The notes beneath the pieces are model-generated. The model had not been told where the DNA came from, did no database searches, and saw nothing but the letters and a program-made list of their open reading frames with translations. Shown in pieces: positions 21,501-32,935 of a stretch of 64,000 nucleotides of DNA. Made by a program: the position numbers and the translations under genes. Positions within the stretch are counted from its first letter, which is position 1. Each line of letters begins with the position of its first letter. Origin of the DNA: Phlebopus portentosus (lineage: Eukaryota; Basidiomycota; Agaricomycetes; Boletales; Boletinellaceae); NCBI GenBank assembly GCA_037892935.1, contig JAYXKI010000009.1, positions 1,674,001 to 1,738,000 of the forward strand. Direction: 5' to 3'.

Positions 21501-22963
21501 AATTGCTGTAAGCGCTCGAAGAACCCTTTACTGTCCCTATCCTTATCCTTCTCTCCGCCACCCTTTCTTGGCACCGCCTTCCCTTCAATTTCGAGATCAC
21601 GCTGCCGCCAACGTGCCTGCCGTTCTAGTTCTAATGAATCGCGTTCATGCTCTGGATCAACCTCGGAAGACCGGCGCATATCGGATTCGTCGTCGACATC
21701 ACTGCTGACACCTTCGTTTGCGCCAAACTCAATATCGGAGAGTGAGTGTGAACGATTACGATGCTGAGATTCTTGGTATTGCTGTTGTTGTGGATATTGC
21801 TGCGGACGGTGTTGAAGTTGTCGTGTGCCTTGTTGAGATTTTTCTTTGCGAGATGAGAGAACTGGTACGCGTAGGTGAACATGTGGAGCATGGAGTTGCT
21901 GCGGGTGCGCCTGAGGCTGCGATTGAGGCTGAGGATGTTGAGGCTCTCGCGGTTCACGATCGCGATCACGATGAGCAGAACGGATAGATGTCCTTGATAC
22001 CAAGCCTGACCCTGTCTTGTGCTGATGCTGAGAGGAAGCTGTTGGACTCATGGCGCCCAGCATGCTTGAATCGAGAGCGCGCAATATAGCAGCCGTGCTC
22101 GCTTGTGGAGGGGGTGCCGACGCTTGAGGAAGAGTTTGCGGGTGCTGGTGCTGCGCCGATTGCAGAGAGGCCGTATAGATCGGTGATTGGATGTTATTCG
22201 AGTTGGCGTTCTTCTTGCGCAGGACACCGCCCCCGACTCCTCCTGCCGCGCCTACGGGACCGATTGTCGCTCCGGATCCTGGGAGACCGGCTCCTGCGGC
22301 CGGGGAGGTTGGCGATGGCGCGTACGAACCAGCACTGCCAGGCGGGTTTGGTGGATGGTTTTGAGCTAAGAGCGGCGCTGCTGACGTCGTCCGCGGAGAA
22401 GACTGAAACGCGCCTGGGGGAAGAGAATTAAGCGAAGATGTTCTTGAGGCGGAGAATGGCTGCTGGTGGGCATTTGGCGGCGTCGGTGGATGGGGTTGAG
22501 GAGAGAAGGGGTTGGGCAGTGTTGTATCGGAGGTTGAGAGAGAAGCGACCGACGGTGAACGATCCCTGTCGTTGTTGAGCGGCGGCTGTTGTTGTTGTTG
22601 TTGTTGCTGCTGCCGCTGTCTGTAAGGATGTTGACCAGTAACGAGCTCCCAGCTTGTAATGTCGTCGGTGGAAGGATATGCAGCCACCGAGTTGCGGTAT
22701 CCTCGACCAACATTGTCCCTGTCCCTTTCTCTGTCCCGCTCCCTGTCTCTTTCTCTCGTGTGCACTGGATGTTGCTGATAAAACGCCTGTTGCTGCTGCG
22801 CATAATACTGCAGCTGAGCGTCGGGGGAGGTAGGGTCATTGACGTTGTTTATGAGGGTAAACGGCGATGTTGCGCGGGGACCAGGTTCTCTGTCCTCATC
22901 TTGTTGTTGTTGCTGTTGCTGATGGTGAGGATGCTTTGGATGAGACTTGAAGAGCTTTTTCAT
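18501..22963 (-). CDS. VHS-GAT domain endocytic adaptor (Lsb5/TOM1/GGA-like)
   Basis: A 1,299-aa protein built from nine exons (minus): 22963-20880, 20818-20782, 20723-20681, 20547-20422, 20349-20273, 20218-20135, 20077-19904, 19839-18795, 18730-18501 (3900 nt, all in phase). VHS and GAT domains bind phosphoinositides or cargo and ubiquitin at endosomes or endocytic sites; fungal Lsb5 links ubiquitin, Arf and actin. The VHS domain spans about residues 655-785 (DPLARMVGLFVSP, EGIDWALALELCEQT, LGAITLWAVMLQNASDFFI, TSSRKFLDVVEEV, LIEVLGAAAYLANQ, RTVWRKVKPEML). The GAT-like helical region is about 825-960 (RLFQECQIGRGNAQLLNEAL, CRASQELIQAQIP, ELLADLLLANEELAEILRIY). The first 650 residues are disordered-looking: MKKLFKSHPK, polyQ runs, RERDRE repeats, Pro-rich tracts and an acidic-basic KDKEKD block. 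The rest of the C-terminus is Ser-rich and ends acidic. This is far longer than yeast Lsb5 (about 350 aa). Confidence 0.88.
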
Positions 22964-23163
22964 CGCTGCGCTGTGACGATTGCATCGACCGTGATGATCC
23001 CGCCGCCGCCTCCGCTATTGTGTTTGCCGTTGTGAATGTTGAGGATGAAGGATAAGATCTTGGCTCGCGAACGCGGAGAGTGGACGCATCAACTTCAAGG
23101 CGGCGCGAATCCCCATCAATCCAATTTTAATTGATTATTATATTATATTATATTTTTATTTAT

Positions 23164-23811
23164 TTATTTTCTGAATATCCTGCCAATGCTGCGACTGAAT
23201 GGAACGACGACCCCTCGAGCGAACGCTGGCGAAAAGTACAACGAGACGCCTATCCGCACCGGCAACAACGCCTGAAATTCACTCAGTAGTATCACATATT
23301 TTATTCTGAACGTAATAGACCATACTTTTGTTGCACAGTACGCGACGAGTGCGTTTGCGACGTCCCCTGCGACATTGATCCCGCTCGTTGTCGTCGATGG
23401 CGGCGATGAAGGCGGGGTAGAGCCCTTTTGGAATCCCCAGATACCGTATCTCCTCCCGACTTTTTCGGTCCACTGCTCCCCTTCCTCCATCCACCTCTCG
23501 GTCGTGTCTCTAATCCAGCTCCCGCCTTCTTCCTCTTTTCTGGTAGCGCTCGTGCTTCTGCTACTACTGGCCTCGCGCGCATAATTAACGACGCGTTCGC
23601 CAACGCCAAACGTCCGGCAAGTGTAGAACACGCCCACGAGCGGGATAATCGCCGTCGCTTCGTGCAGAATCGCAAAACTCGTTATCAGCGCGGGAAGGGC
23701 GGTCCCCGTTCGCGCGGAAATGCCCGCTAGCGTGGTTCGGTAGCGTGATACGATCGAACTGGCGGCATTCTTGTTGCTGCTATTGGAATTCGGCGGCGGG
23801 GAGTCGGCCAT
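23164..23811 (-). CDS. Small conserved fungal membrane protein, probably mitochondrial
   Basis: Two exons (minus), 23811-23326 and 23271-23164, give 197 aa. After a Ser/Asn-rich start, residues about 30-65 hold a long hydrophobic segment (ALITSFAILHEATAIIPLVG) followed by FYTCRTFGVGERVVN. A charged middle then leads to a second family block, ALLPVRIGVSLYFSPAFARG. That HE...IIPLVG plus PVRIGxSLYFSP arrangement is what I associate with small fungal mitochondrial inner-membrane proteins of the Mrx11 (YPL041C) kind; this is tentative. The 54-nt intron has GT..AG ends, is a multiple of three and contains no in-frame stop, so unspliced mRNA would code a 215-aa protein. I prefer splicing because it joins the family block directly. 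The start lies 341 bp from the divergent acetoacetyl-CoA synthetase start. Confidence 0.7.
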   Translation of the reverse strand: MADSPPPNSNSSNKNAASSIVSRYRTTLAGISARTGTALPALITSFAILHEATAIIPLVGVFYTCRTFGVGERVVNYAREASSSRSTSATRKEEEGGSWIRDTTERWMEEGEQWTEKVGRRYGIWGFQKGSTPPSSPPSTTTSGINVAGDVANALVAYCATKVWSITFRIKYVILLSEFQALLPVRIGVSLYFSPAFARGVVVPFSRSIGRIFRK

Positions 23812-24151
23812 TGAGGCGGGAACAAACGGCGTACTGTACTGCTCTCACATCATCCCGTGTCTCCTCCAGTCGAGTACTCTTCCACTGGCATCGCACAATA
23901 CAAGTCCCCACACCAGAGCGGTGTATTTTCACAGGTGCTCAACTTGTAATCTCCGACTACATAAATGCATTCGATTTTGTTGTAATCGAATGATTTTCTC
24001 ACGATTACAGAGTAACTAATTTCTGTATTTATATAGAATCTGGCCTCATGACCTCGGATTTGACCTGACCAATGACAGTAACGCCGTATCACCTTTGCCT
24101 TTCCTTCCGCTCCCATCTACTAGGGACTACCGGGTCTGACGGACGGGTCGA
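23812..24151. promoter_or_regulatory. Divergent promoter between membrane-protein gene and AACS
   Basis: Both genes start at the edges of this 340-bp spacer. It contains a perfect inverted repeat CATTCGATT (23968-23976) / AATCGAATG (23984-23992) with a 7-nt spacer, a TATA-like TATTTATATAG near 24027-24037, and a CCAAT pentamer at 24069-24073 on the AACS side. These are candidate sites by pattern only. Confidence 0.45.
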
Positions 24152-27009
24152 ATGGAGAGCCAAAAGTTGTTCGACCAGTCCCACGTCCTTTGGCGCCCTC
24201 CAAATCCTTCTAGGACCCGCGGAGAGTACTTGAGGAGGTTCATTAATCATAAGCATGGTTTGCTATTGAGTGAGCCTTTACACGAACTTTCATCAACTTT
24301 ATGCACTGATTGAAATTATCGGGACCATTTTTTATCCAGAGGACTACGATGATCTTCATGCGTATTCTGTCAAGGACTACACCTTCTGGCTTGACCTTTG
24401 GGAGTTTCTTGGTATTACAAGTAGTATCCCGCCGGATCCTAAAAAGGTGCGTCTCGTATAAGTGTCTATATAGCTTTGCTTATTATCGTCCGTAGATCTT
24501 AGAACAGGGACGCGCACCTTATCTTCCGAATTGGTTCCCTAGAGCGCGTCTAAACTATGCTGAGAACCTGCTCTCCCGTTCGGATGGTGGCATTGCTATC
24601 ACTTTTGCTAGAGAGAATGCCTTAGCTCATGGAAACGGTTTCGAAAATCGGCGAATTCGGCATGTCTCTTGGAGAGAACTGAGGATAGATGTTGCGAAGT
24701 GGGCGGCCGCATTGAGAGCTGAAGGCATCAGATTTGGGGATAGAGTCGCTAGTATGTCTTCCTCCTCAAGAGTATCTCGTCTACAGGTGGCTGACATAAC
24801 TCTGAAGTCATCCTTACGAACTGCCCAATAGCCATTGCACTAGCGCTGGCAGTCTCCGCTGTTGGCGGTATACTATCTCCTACAGCACCTGATATGGGGA
24901 TTCAGGGCATCCTGGAACGATACAAGCAGATTAGACCCCGCTTGCTTGTTGCGGAGACGAGTTCACTTTATGCAGGGAAGTTCACGGACTTGAAACCGAA
25001 GCTGAACGAAGTTGCCGTTGTTTTGAAAGAATTTGGGTTGCAGAAGGTTGTATTGGTGCCTGGAGCCGGGAGTGCGACCGGAGAGAGGATGACAAATATA
25101 CCCTTGAGGTGAGCAGTTGTCTTTGTGTAATGATTCAATACCGATACGAGTGATACCTTAGCGCCACGTTTGACGAGTTCCTTCAAGGAGGCTCGCGTTA
25201 CAATGGCCCGCTCACGTTTGAGCAGCTACCTTTTAATCACCCTCTATACATTCTTTTCTCGTCTGGTACAAGCGGGCCTCCAAAGTGCATCGTTCATTCA
25301 GCTGGAGTAAGCTGTGCCTTCTCGAGGACCGACCGAATGTCAAATACTAATTCGCTATTGTAGGGCGTACTCTTGCAAAACAAGAAGGACTGTGGTATCG
25401 GATTCGGTATGGGCGTTGACGATACGTACTTTCAATTCACTACGGTAAGGACCTGGCATCTCTTGATCTGAAGCCCGACTTGAGTTTTGTGTGCAGACGG
25501 GCTGGATGATGTGGCCGTTTATGCTTGCTGCCCTGTCTTGTGGAACTCGTCTCATCGCGTACGATGGATCCCCATTCCACCCGGACGTCAAGGATTTCTT
25601 GAAGTTCATAAGCGAGCAGCGGTATGTTCGCTTGTATAAAAGACGTCGGATCTGATAGAATATTCGTGTCGTGTTCAGTGTAACGGTGTGGGGAACGAGT
25701 CCGCGGTTCCTCACTGAGATACACGCTCGAGGGATACATCCGCGTGAGTCTTGATCATGTCGGTATTTATTCGTCTCGACACTTACACAACATCATACTT
25801 TAGTCGACTTGGCCTCCTTCGAGTCTCTTCGTATTCTATTCTCGACTGGTTCAGTGCTTACTGCGCCTATGTTTGAATGGACCCAGCACGCTTTTGGCGA
25901 AGGCATACATATCGCGTCGAGCTCTGGAGGGACGGATATATGCAGTTGCTGTAAGCTTCAAAAGTGTTGAAAGGGAATTTGACGCGCATTGCGCCTTTGA
26001 CAGTTGTTGGAGCCGTTGAGAGTCGACCAGTACATAGCGGAGGTACGTAGGTCATTATCTCTCTTCTACGATCGGTATGAGCTTATGTCTCCCTGACTAA
26101 TAGAAATTCAAGGCAAGAGTCTGGGCATGGCTGTTGAAGTATTCGACCCCGAAGGCCGGAACATCGAACACACTGGAGTACCAGGGGAGCTCGTTTGCAC
26201 ACGTCCGCATCCTAGTTTACCCGTCGGTTTCTGGGGAGATGAAGACGGGGAGAAGTTGCGCAAGGCTTACTTTGATTTCTATCCTGGTAAGTCAAGTCAT
26301 CAAAATGCCACGGACTATCGACTGATCCATGAATGTGTAATGACTGTAGATGTATGGAGGCAAGGGGACTTTATCGTTTTAAATCCCCGGACAAAGGGAT
26401 TGATGATCCTTGGACGAAGGTCAGCACGTTAGTTTAATCCTTTTATGATTGTGTCCTTGAAATTTGACTTTTTGCTAGCGACGGTGTCCTCAACCCGTCT
26501 GGCGTACGCTTCGGCTCCGCAGAAATCTACGCGGTTCTAGACTCTCCACCTCCACCATACGACTTTACACAGTCTATTGCAGATGCGCTTTGTGTAGGCC
26601 AGCGTCGGGCGCGCGATAACGATGAACGAGTCCTCTTGTTCTTGCTCATGCGACCTGGTCATCGATTGACTTCTGAACTGAAGAAAGACGTCCGTGAGGC
26701 GATCAGGAAGGCTCTTAGTCCCAGGCATGTACCCGCCTATATCTTCCAAGTGGACGATATCCCCGTGAGTTTTCAAGTCCTTTGGTTCCGGTAACTATTC
26801 CCTGACTAGCTCATTTTGTATAGTATACGGTGAATAGTAAGAAGATAGAGATCGCCGTGAAACAGATCGTATCTGGATCCAATCTGAAGCCGAGTGGCAC
26901 AGTTGCGAATCCCGAGTCGCTCAGGCAATATTACAAGTTCTACGATGTGGAGTCTTTGGACGAAAATGGCAAACAGGTGGCAAATCGCAATGAAAAGTCC
27001 AAATTTTAA
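24152..27009 (+). CDS. AACS: Acetoacetyl-CoA synthetase
   Basis: Cytosolic ANL-superfamily enzyme that activates acetoacetate with ATP and CoA to acetoacetyl-CoA. Fourteen exons: 24152-24269, 24340-24446, 24496-24751, 24808-25108, 25162-25306, 25364-25444, 25497-25621, 25679-25743, 25804-25950, 26004-26042, 26104-26286, 26350-26419, 26479-26764, 26824-27009; 2109 nt, 702 aa, close to the usual 650-700. Family marks in order: [48 protein letters not shown], phosphate loop [12 protein letters not shown] (SSGTSG at 294-299), [66 protein letters not shown] and [12 protein letters not shown] with the C-lobe lysine region. The ATG at 24152 is preceded by an in-frame TGA (24137-24139). No decay is seen. 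It is the last intact host gene before the retrotransposon block. Confidence 0.93.
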
Positions 27010-27954
27010 GTAACGTGTGTACGTACATCCAGTACTGTGGATGTCGGTCTGTATATACTGTACCGAACGAAGTGAACTAGACAAAGAGTTACATTACATT
27101 ACAAAAGTCTTGAGGCACATGCATTTCACGTGAACTGGTGCCTGACTCAATTGCCGAAAAATAGAATAAATGCTTATTTTCTCTGTGGATACTGCACACC
27201 CTCTATTACTGCCTTTTTCAGAAGTATTGTCACATGTGATGTTTTGTCACTTTCAGCCTCAAAACACAAAATAAATCATATCTCACCAAATACTTGACCA
27301 TTTTGCATGATCTAAGTTTCTAAATTCATTGTTCGATTGCCACAGCTAATTGCAAAATTATTAGCAATTTGGCAATCACATGTATTTTTGATACACAGTG
27401 CATCCTAGAGAAGTAAAAACAAACAAAATAGTGAATATCTCAGTCAGTGCAGCATATAAAAATCCAATATATAGCTACAGCTACAGGTGGGTACAAAAAG
27501 TCTTTGGTCCCCCTATTTTAGGAAGGTGATTTGCATGCCTTCTCGGGATATGAACATACATAAAGCAAGGTCCCCTCATCTTTGCCGATTGTTAGGCGGT
27601 GAGACTAATAGGCATCGATCTTGAGGCGGCCAACACAATGACTAACAACTGGCTGAACACGAGTTGCCGAGCTTACACATGCTAAGTTGAAGTGAAGGTA
27701 AGTAAAATAGAAAGACAAGAAAACGAACGAGTCAAACTATTTACTTATATAGACTTCGAGCATGTAAAAGGTTTACCCCATTAGGGGATCACATGATGAA
27801 GGAGAGGGATGATTAGTGAGCGTGATAGAATGTCATGGAATGTTCTGGCGAAAGGATGAATAAGCGCATAAGAAAAATAAAAGAAAAGGAAAAGAGTATT
27901 AAAATAAATGATGATATAAGAAAAGAAAGGAAAAATGTTCGAGTTCTTACAGTT
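27010..27954. other. AT-rich spacer at the gene/transposon boundary
   Basis: 945 bp after the AACS stop with no gene. It is AT-rich and purine-rich near 27840-27940. A segment near 27487-27525 (GTACAAAAAGTCTTTGG) reminds me of Tc1/mariner-type ends, but no partner inverted repeat or transposase was found, so I do not call an element. Confidence 0.5.
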
Positions 27955-29000
27955 CCTTTGTTCCTTCCAATAAGTGTCTCCAGTGTCTGAGTGCTTCCAT
28001 GATTGCTAGCATCTCTTTGTCATGCGTCAGATAGTTTCATTGAGCACTTGATAGTGTCTTTGACATGAAACCTAAAGGTCTCAGTTCTCCTTAGTCATCT
28101 TCTTGTTGTAAGACTGCACCAATCACTATATCGGATGCATCGGTTTCCAATGTATATAGTTTATCTGGCTTTGGCATTGCTAATGCCACTTTGGTTTTGA
28201 ATGCCTTCTTGATACTTTCAAAAGCTTTGTCCTGTGCTTCTGTCCAAACAAACTTGTGATCCTTCTTGATAAGTTCACCAATAGGTGTGTATAAATCGGC
28301 ATAGTTCCTGATGAATCTTCAGTAGAAGTTGCAAAAGCCTTGGAACTTTCAGATCTGTTGTTTTGTCTTTAGTGTTGGCCATTCTCGTATCGCTTTGAGT
28401 TTGTAAGGATTCATTTGGATGCCTTTTGTTCCTACTACAAATCTCAGATAGTTGAGTTGGGTTTAGAGGAAGTGACATTTCTCGATTTTGAGATAGATGT
28501 CAAGTTCTTGGCATTTCTGTAGAATTGCCCTGAGGAGTGTCCAGTGCTCCTCTTCAGTTTGCACTTGGCCAATGAGGTCATCTAGGTAGTTTAGTACCTC
28601 TTCTGTTCTGAGCTAATATTCAAAGTTGTCATTCATGAATCGTTGGAATACTGCAGGTGAGTTCTTCATTCCAAACATTATAACCTTCGGCTTGTAGACT
28701 GCATTGCCAACTCGAAATGCTGCCTTCCATTTATCTCCTTCTCGAATTCTTAGGTTGTTGTATCCTGATTGCATGTCGAGTGTAAAGAAGAATTTTCCTT
28801 TCTCCAGTTTCTCTGGTAGAATGCTCATAATTGGTATTGGGTATAGATCTGATACTGTTGCTTCGTTGATGTCTCGGTAATCAGTTACTGCTCGTGCTCC
28901 TCCATCTTTCTTTCTAACAAAGAAGACTGGTGCTGCTACCAGACATAGTTCATGTGGGTGAACCTTCTCGATCCATCCTTTGTCCAATAATTCTTAGACA
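27955..29000 (-). pseudogene. Gypsy reverse transcriptase and partial RNase H
   Basis: The clearest part is 28987-28613: VFFVRKKDGGARAVTDYRDI, LYPIPIMS, FFTLDMQSGYNNLRI and FGMKNSPAVFQRFMND, the fingers and palm of Ty3-type RT. A stop (TAG/TAA type) follows FEY, after which NYLDDLIGQV gives the YxDD catalytic box (28577-28588). Further left, past more stops, come FIRNYADLYTPIGELIKK, FVWTEAQDKAFESIKKAF and the RNase H start YTLETDASDIVIGAVLQQ. It is broken by at least five stops. Confidence 0.85.
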
Positions 29001-29863
29001 TAGGCATTGAGTGCTGCCTGCTCTTCTCGTGTGAGCTTGATAATAGGCCTCAGTTTCGGTAATGGTACTCCTTCCTTGAGGTTTATCGCCATATCCCATT
29101 TTGTATACTTGGGCAACCTCCTTGATCTGTCTGGATCAAATACATCTGCATAATCTGCAATTTGCTTTGGTAGGAGTTTTCACCAATCTCGTTTCTCTGT
29201 GCTGAGTAATCCTTTTGCAGCTGCCTTTTGCTGCGAATACTGCTGTGATACTGAACTTGCTTTGTTCAGTGGTTGTGAGACTTGGTTCCTTGGTGACCAA
29301 TTTCATTTAAGGTCTAGCTCTAGCTTTTCAGCGAGCTCTTCCTTTCTGGTGAGAGTAATTGGTTGATTGGTCATTCTAAGCCTTTCAATGTCTAGTGTCT
29401 CTATGTCATGTATAGGAGTGTCGTCTGTTGTCTTCTGTTCATCTTGCATATCGATATCGCTGTCTTCAACTGCCCATCTTGTACACTTTGGTGTGAGAGT
29501 TGCTTCTCTGAGTGGTATTAGTCATGGTGTCCAATTTCGTTTTGTTCCTGCCATTCGTTTGTCATGATATCGTTTCTCTGGTGGATGTGTACTAGTTGTC
29601 ATCCCAGGGTTATCTTTTGGTACTGGCTGGATTTCTTCACCATCTGGTTTCTTCTGTTCCAGTGGTAGTAGTTGCCTTCTTCGTAATAGTTGTTTCTTCT
29701 ATCGCTTAGGAGAGTCATTTATTTCCTCCTGTTCATCTCGGCTATGCTTGCCTGTTACTTCTGTAACTTCGTCTTCAGATGTCTGATACAATTGCCGTGC
29801 TGGGATCATCCTTCTCAGTATGTGCCTTGTTCGTCATTGCACTGTAATCATTCCTTCTGATGA

Positions 29864-30535
29864 TTATCTCGATGTAGAGTCTGGTATATTTTCTATACTT
29901 GGACTCTTTGCTTCATCTGCCTTCTTTGGCTGTTCTGGTTTTAGTGTTACTGGTCGACTTTCCAGTTTCACTTGCGGCTTTGTCTCTTGAGGGTTTCCAT
30001 TGCTACTTTCCCTCCATGGTGCGAATAGTATTCCTGGTGCTCCAGAGTGTCGATAGTTATCTCTATTCTGAGCTTGTTGTTTTGTGTTATGCCTAGGTCT
30101 CGTCCTGTCAGATTTGTCTTTCCTTTGCCACTTTTGCTTGCGCTTCCTGCACTTTTGCTTCTTGATAGCTCGTATGATGCTGAGCTCGAATGGTATTGCA
30201 TTACCATTCCGATTCCATATTTGATTCTTCCAATCAATTTCTGGATTGACTTTGGCCAAATAGTCAATGCCTAGGATCACTTGATCCTGTCCTGTAGTTG
30301 CTACTGTCAGTGTTTGTAGCTGCAGCTTAGGTCCATCAAAGATTAATGAGTAGACCTCGTGTGTGATTGCTCCTCCTTGGTTTGGGCTTCCATCAGCATT
30401 ATTCAGAGGTCGAGGGTGATCAAGCCTCTTCTTGAATAGGTTATAGTGTCGTACCAAGTTGGGGTGTATCGTACTACATGTTGCTCCAGAATTGATTAAC
30501 GCTTGGACTGCTAGGGTCTTTGTTCCAACCTTCAC
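29864..30535 (-). pseudogene. Gypsy aspartic protease region, catalytic Asp changed to Asn
   Basis: The frame contains AVQALINSGATCSTIHPNLV, where retropepsins have DSGAT, then DGPKLQLQTLTVATTGQDQV and ILGIDYLAKVNPEIDWKN, the ILGxDWL-type flap and C-terminal block. The Asp-to-Asn change (GAT to AAT type, G-to-A) removes the active site. A basic Lys/Arg-rich linker and a Pro/Glu-rich tail follow toward RT. Confidence 0.8.
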
Positions 30536-30744
30536 TCAAATGAGTAATCGAGGATGCAATGCATGTATTGGCAATCGCTTATTATACATTGCTTCACTGG
30601 GGTTGAATCCAGGAGGTATGAAACTCTAGTTGTTGAAACTATTCTTGCTACCCTTCGTACTCTTGCATTGCACAGTCTCGTTTGATAGAGGTTCTAGTCT
30701 TTTCCCTATTGCTCTTTACTTGCTAGGGAATTCTGAAAGTTGTT

Positions 30745-32935
30745 TCAGTATTCTTCATCATGCTTGCAGGTGTATCCTGCTGATTCATCTCCTCTAGCCC
30801 ATGCTATATGATCATAGTGGACTGGCCTTCGACAATGAGGGTCGGGATATATTTCCTTAAAATTCACAGCTCGTGCTGTCATCAGCTTTTGTTTCTGACC
30901 ATTTGTTCTCTTCTTCGGCTGTCCTAAGGAAGAACCCTTTTGCTTCCTTGGTGCCTTGCAATTCTTTGAGTAATATCCAATCTTTCCACAGTTGTAGCAT
31001 TTCGCTCCCTTCTTCGGCAAGCCTCGGAGTGTATCTACATCCATGGCATCTGGATCACGTTTTGATTGTTGTATTGGTAGTCAAAATGATGATTGCCCAT
31101 TTGTCTTGAATCTCGGAGTGTATGTCTGACTTCTAATCAGCTTCTGTCTTGCATTTACATCTGCTAAGTTGCTTGTCCATGTCATCCATTCTTCTAGCTT
31201 ATACTTTTCGAAAGCATTGGGTTGTACAGATTCGACTTGTCGTTTGACCCAATTGTCTAGTCCTTTGACATAGATGTACTTAAGCATAGTAGCATCGATT
31301 GAGGGTGGTGCTTTAGCTCTGAGTCATTGAAATTCATTATTATATGCCCTAATACTTGATTCTTTTTGCTAGATGCATAGGAGATGGAATAGCGCTTCCT
31401 GTTCTCCAACTATTGGATGTCCTGCTCGGACTCTCATCCAATCCAACATCTGCTTGAGTGATGTGAACATTCCTCCTCCATTCGGATCGATAATTGCTGG
31501 TACTGGTTTCAGCTTTCTTTTATCATCAAATAATATCAAGGTCTACTTCTCTGCAAACCAATCGTAGCTATTACCTTCAAGTGCTGCAAATAGGCTCTTT
31601 GCAATCTCGTCCTCGCTCTTGACTCCATGCTGTGCCAACTTTGAAATACATCGGCTGATCCATAGATTAATATCTTTGCTTCGCTTGCCATAGTACTTTG
31701 GCAATTTGATGCTGTGTTTAAAGAGTTGTATCTGAAGAGTTTGTAGTTGCGTCTCCAGGATCTGAACTTTCTAGTCGGTGGTCGATATGATTGTATGTGA
31801 CTATGGGCACTGCTGGTGGTGAATATGTGGCTGGATGTTCTAGTGCTTGGGTTGCTATTGAACCACTGGTTGATACTTGGAGTGTAGCACTTCGACTGTT
31901 AAACCCTTGCAATAAGTATAGGTTTATTGCTCGTGATAACTCTTTGTCTAATGATACTGTTCCGTCAGAAGTATGCTTTGTTCGATGATGTAGCTCTCAA
32001 ATTCATTGAGCTTTCTGTTTGAGATATTCTGCGTGCTCGAGTATGTTTCTTGCAGTACTTTCTATTGTTTGTACTGATGCAATCAATATCAAGTAGGCTT
32101 GTTGACTTGATTCGACTGTTTGTCCTAGTGTCAGGAGTGCTTTTTGTAAGTTGCTAATGTCTTCTGCAATATTTGGTGTCAATTAAACGATCCTTGTGAG
32201 TTCTGTAGTTGCTGTTTTAACTGCTTAGATGCATTGCTCGTGAGCATTAAGTGTATCGCGTAAACGTCTTATCTCGTCTTGAACTACTGATATCTCCGTG
32301 GTGACTTGTTGGCTTAGGAGTATGACTGATTGATCTAGTGAATCGTCGTTTTGATATAGTGTTGCTACTTAAGCTCCTAGTCCGTTGGTGTTAATCTCAA
32401 GTGCTTCGAGTCGTTGTCCAACTGTAGTTGCATATGCTCCACTCGGCAGATTATTGTTTACCTGAGCTCTCGCTTGACTGGTTTGTAGTCCTTCGAGTTG
32501 TACTATTCTCTCTCATAGAGATAGTATTATTGGTGAATATTCGTTGTCTGTTTAGGTGGCAGTTCCCCAAAGAATATCTCTATCTAGTTCCAATCTTGAT
32601 ATTCTTCCTTAGATATGATTTAGTTTGCTATCTCGGTGCGATCCTGACCTCATTTGGTTATTCATTTGGTTGCTCATCCTTTGGTTATTATAAGGTACGG
32701 TAGACCAAGCTGTTCCTTTCTTGTCGAATGTAGCAATAGTAGATAGTACTGTTGCTACCTTGGTTGTTATTGTTTGTGTGCTCCCAACTGCAGAGCTACC
32801 AGATGCCTTTTCTATTAGGTACACTTCATTGGTGAAGGGGTTATGATAATAGATGTTTGATTTGAGTGAATCGAGTTTGTTCTCCAGGATGTGCACTTGT
32901 CCTAGGGAATGGGTTTGCTAATCTCAAAACTAGCA
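30745..32935 (-). pseudogene. Gypsy gag with mutated zinc knuckle
   Basis: 31044-30745 carries KCYNCGKIGYYSKNCKAPRK, a CX2CX4HX4C knuckle in which the His position is Tyr (a C-to-T change from CAT/CAC). Upstream frames (31287-31081 and others to about 32900) read as gag-like helical segments such as KYIYVKGLDNWVKRQVESVQ and an N-terminal piece with ENKLDSLKSN. Frames are interrupted repeatedly. Confidence 0.65.

Larger units (their letters stand above)
27955..32935 (-). mobile_element. Decayed Ty3/gypsy retrotransposon, truncated in RNase H
   Basis: Reading leftwards: a gag-like stretch with a zinc knuckle, a retropepsin region, reverse transcriptase, then the start of RNase H, the gag-PR-RT-RH order of Ty3/gypsy. 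Homology stops at about 27955 after HWRHLLEGTKE, so integrase and the 3' LTR are missing. No LTR pair is recognisable. Frames carry many stops and key residues are mutated, so the element is dead. Confidence 0.85.

Noticed and set aside
27487..27525. Tc1/mariner-like terminal sequence
   Set aside because: Only one short resemblance, with no inverted partner, TA duplication or transposase nearby.
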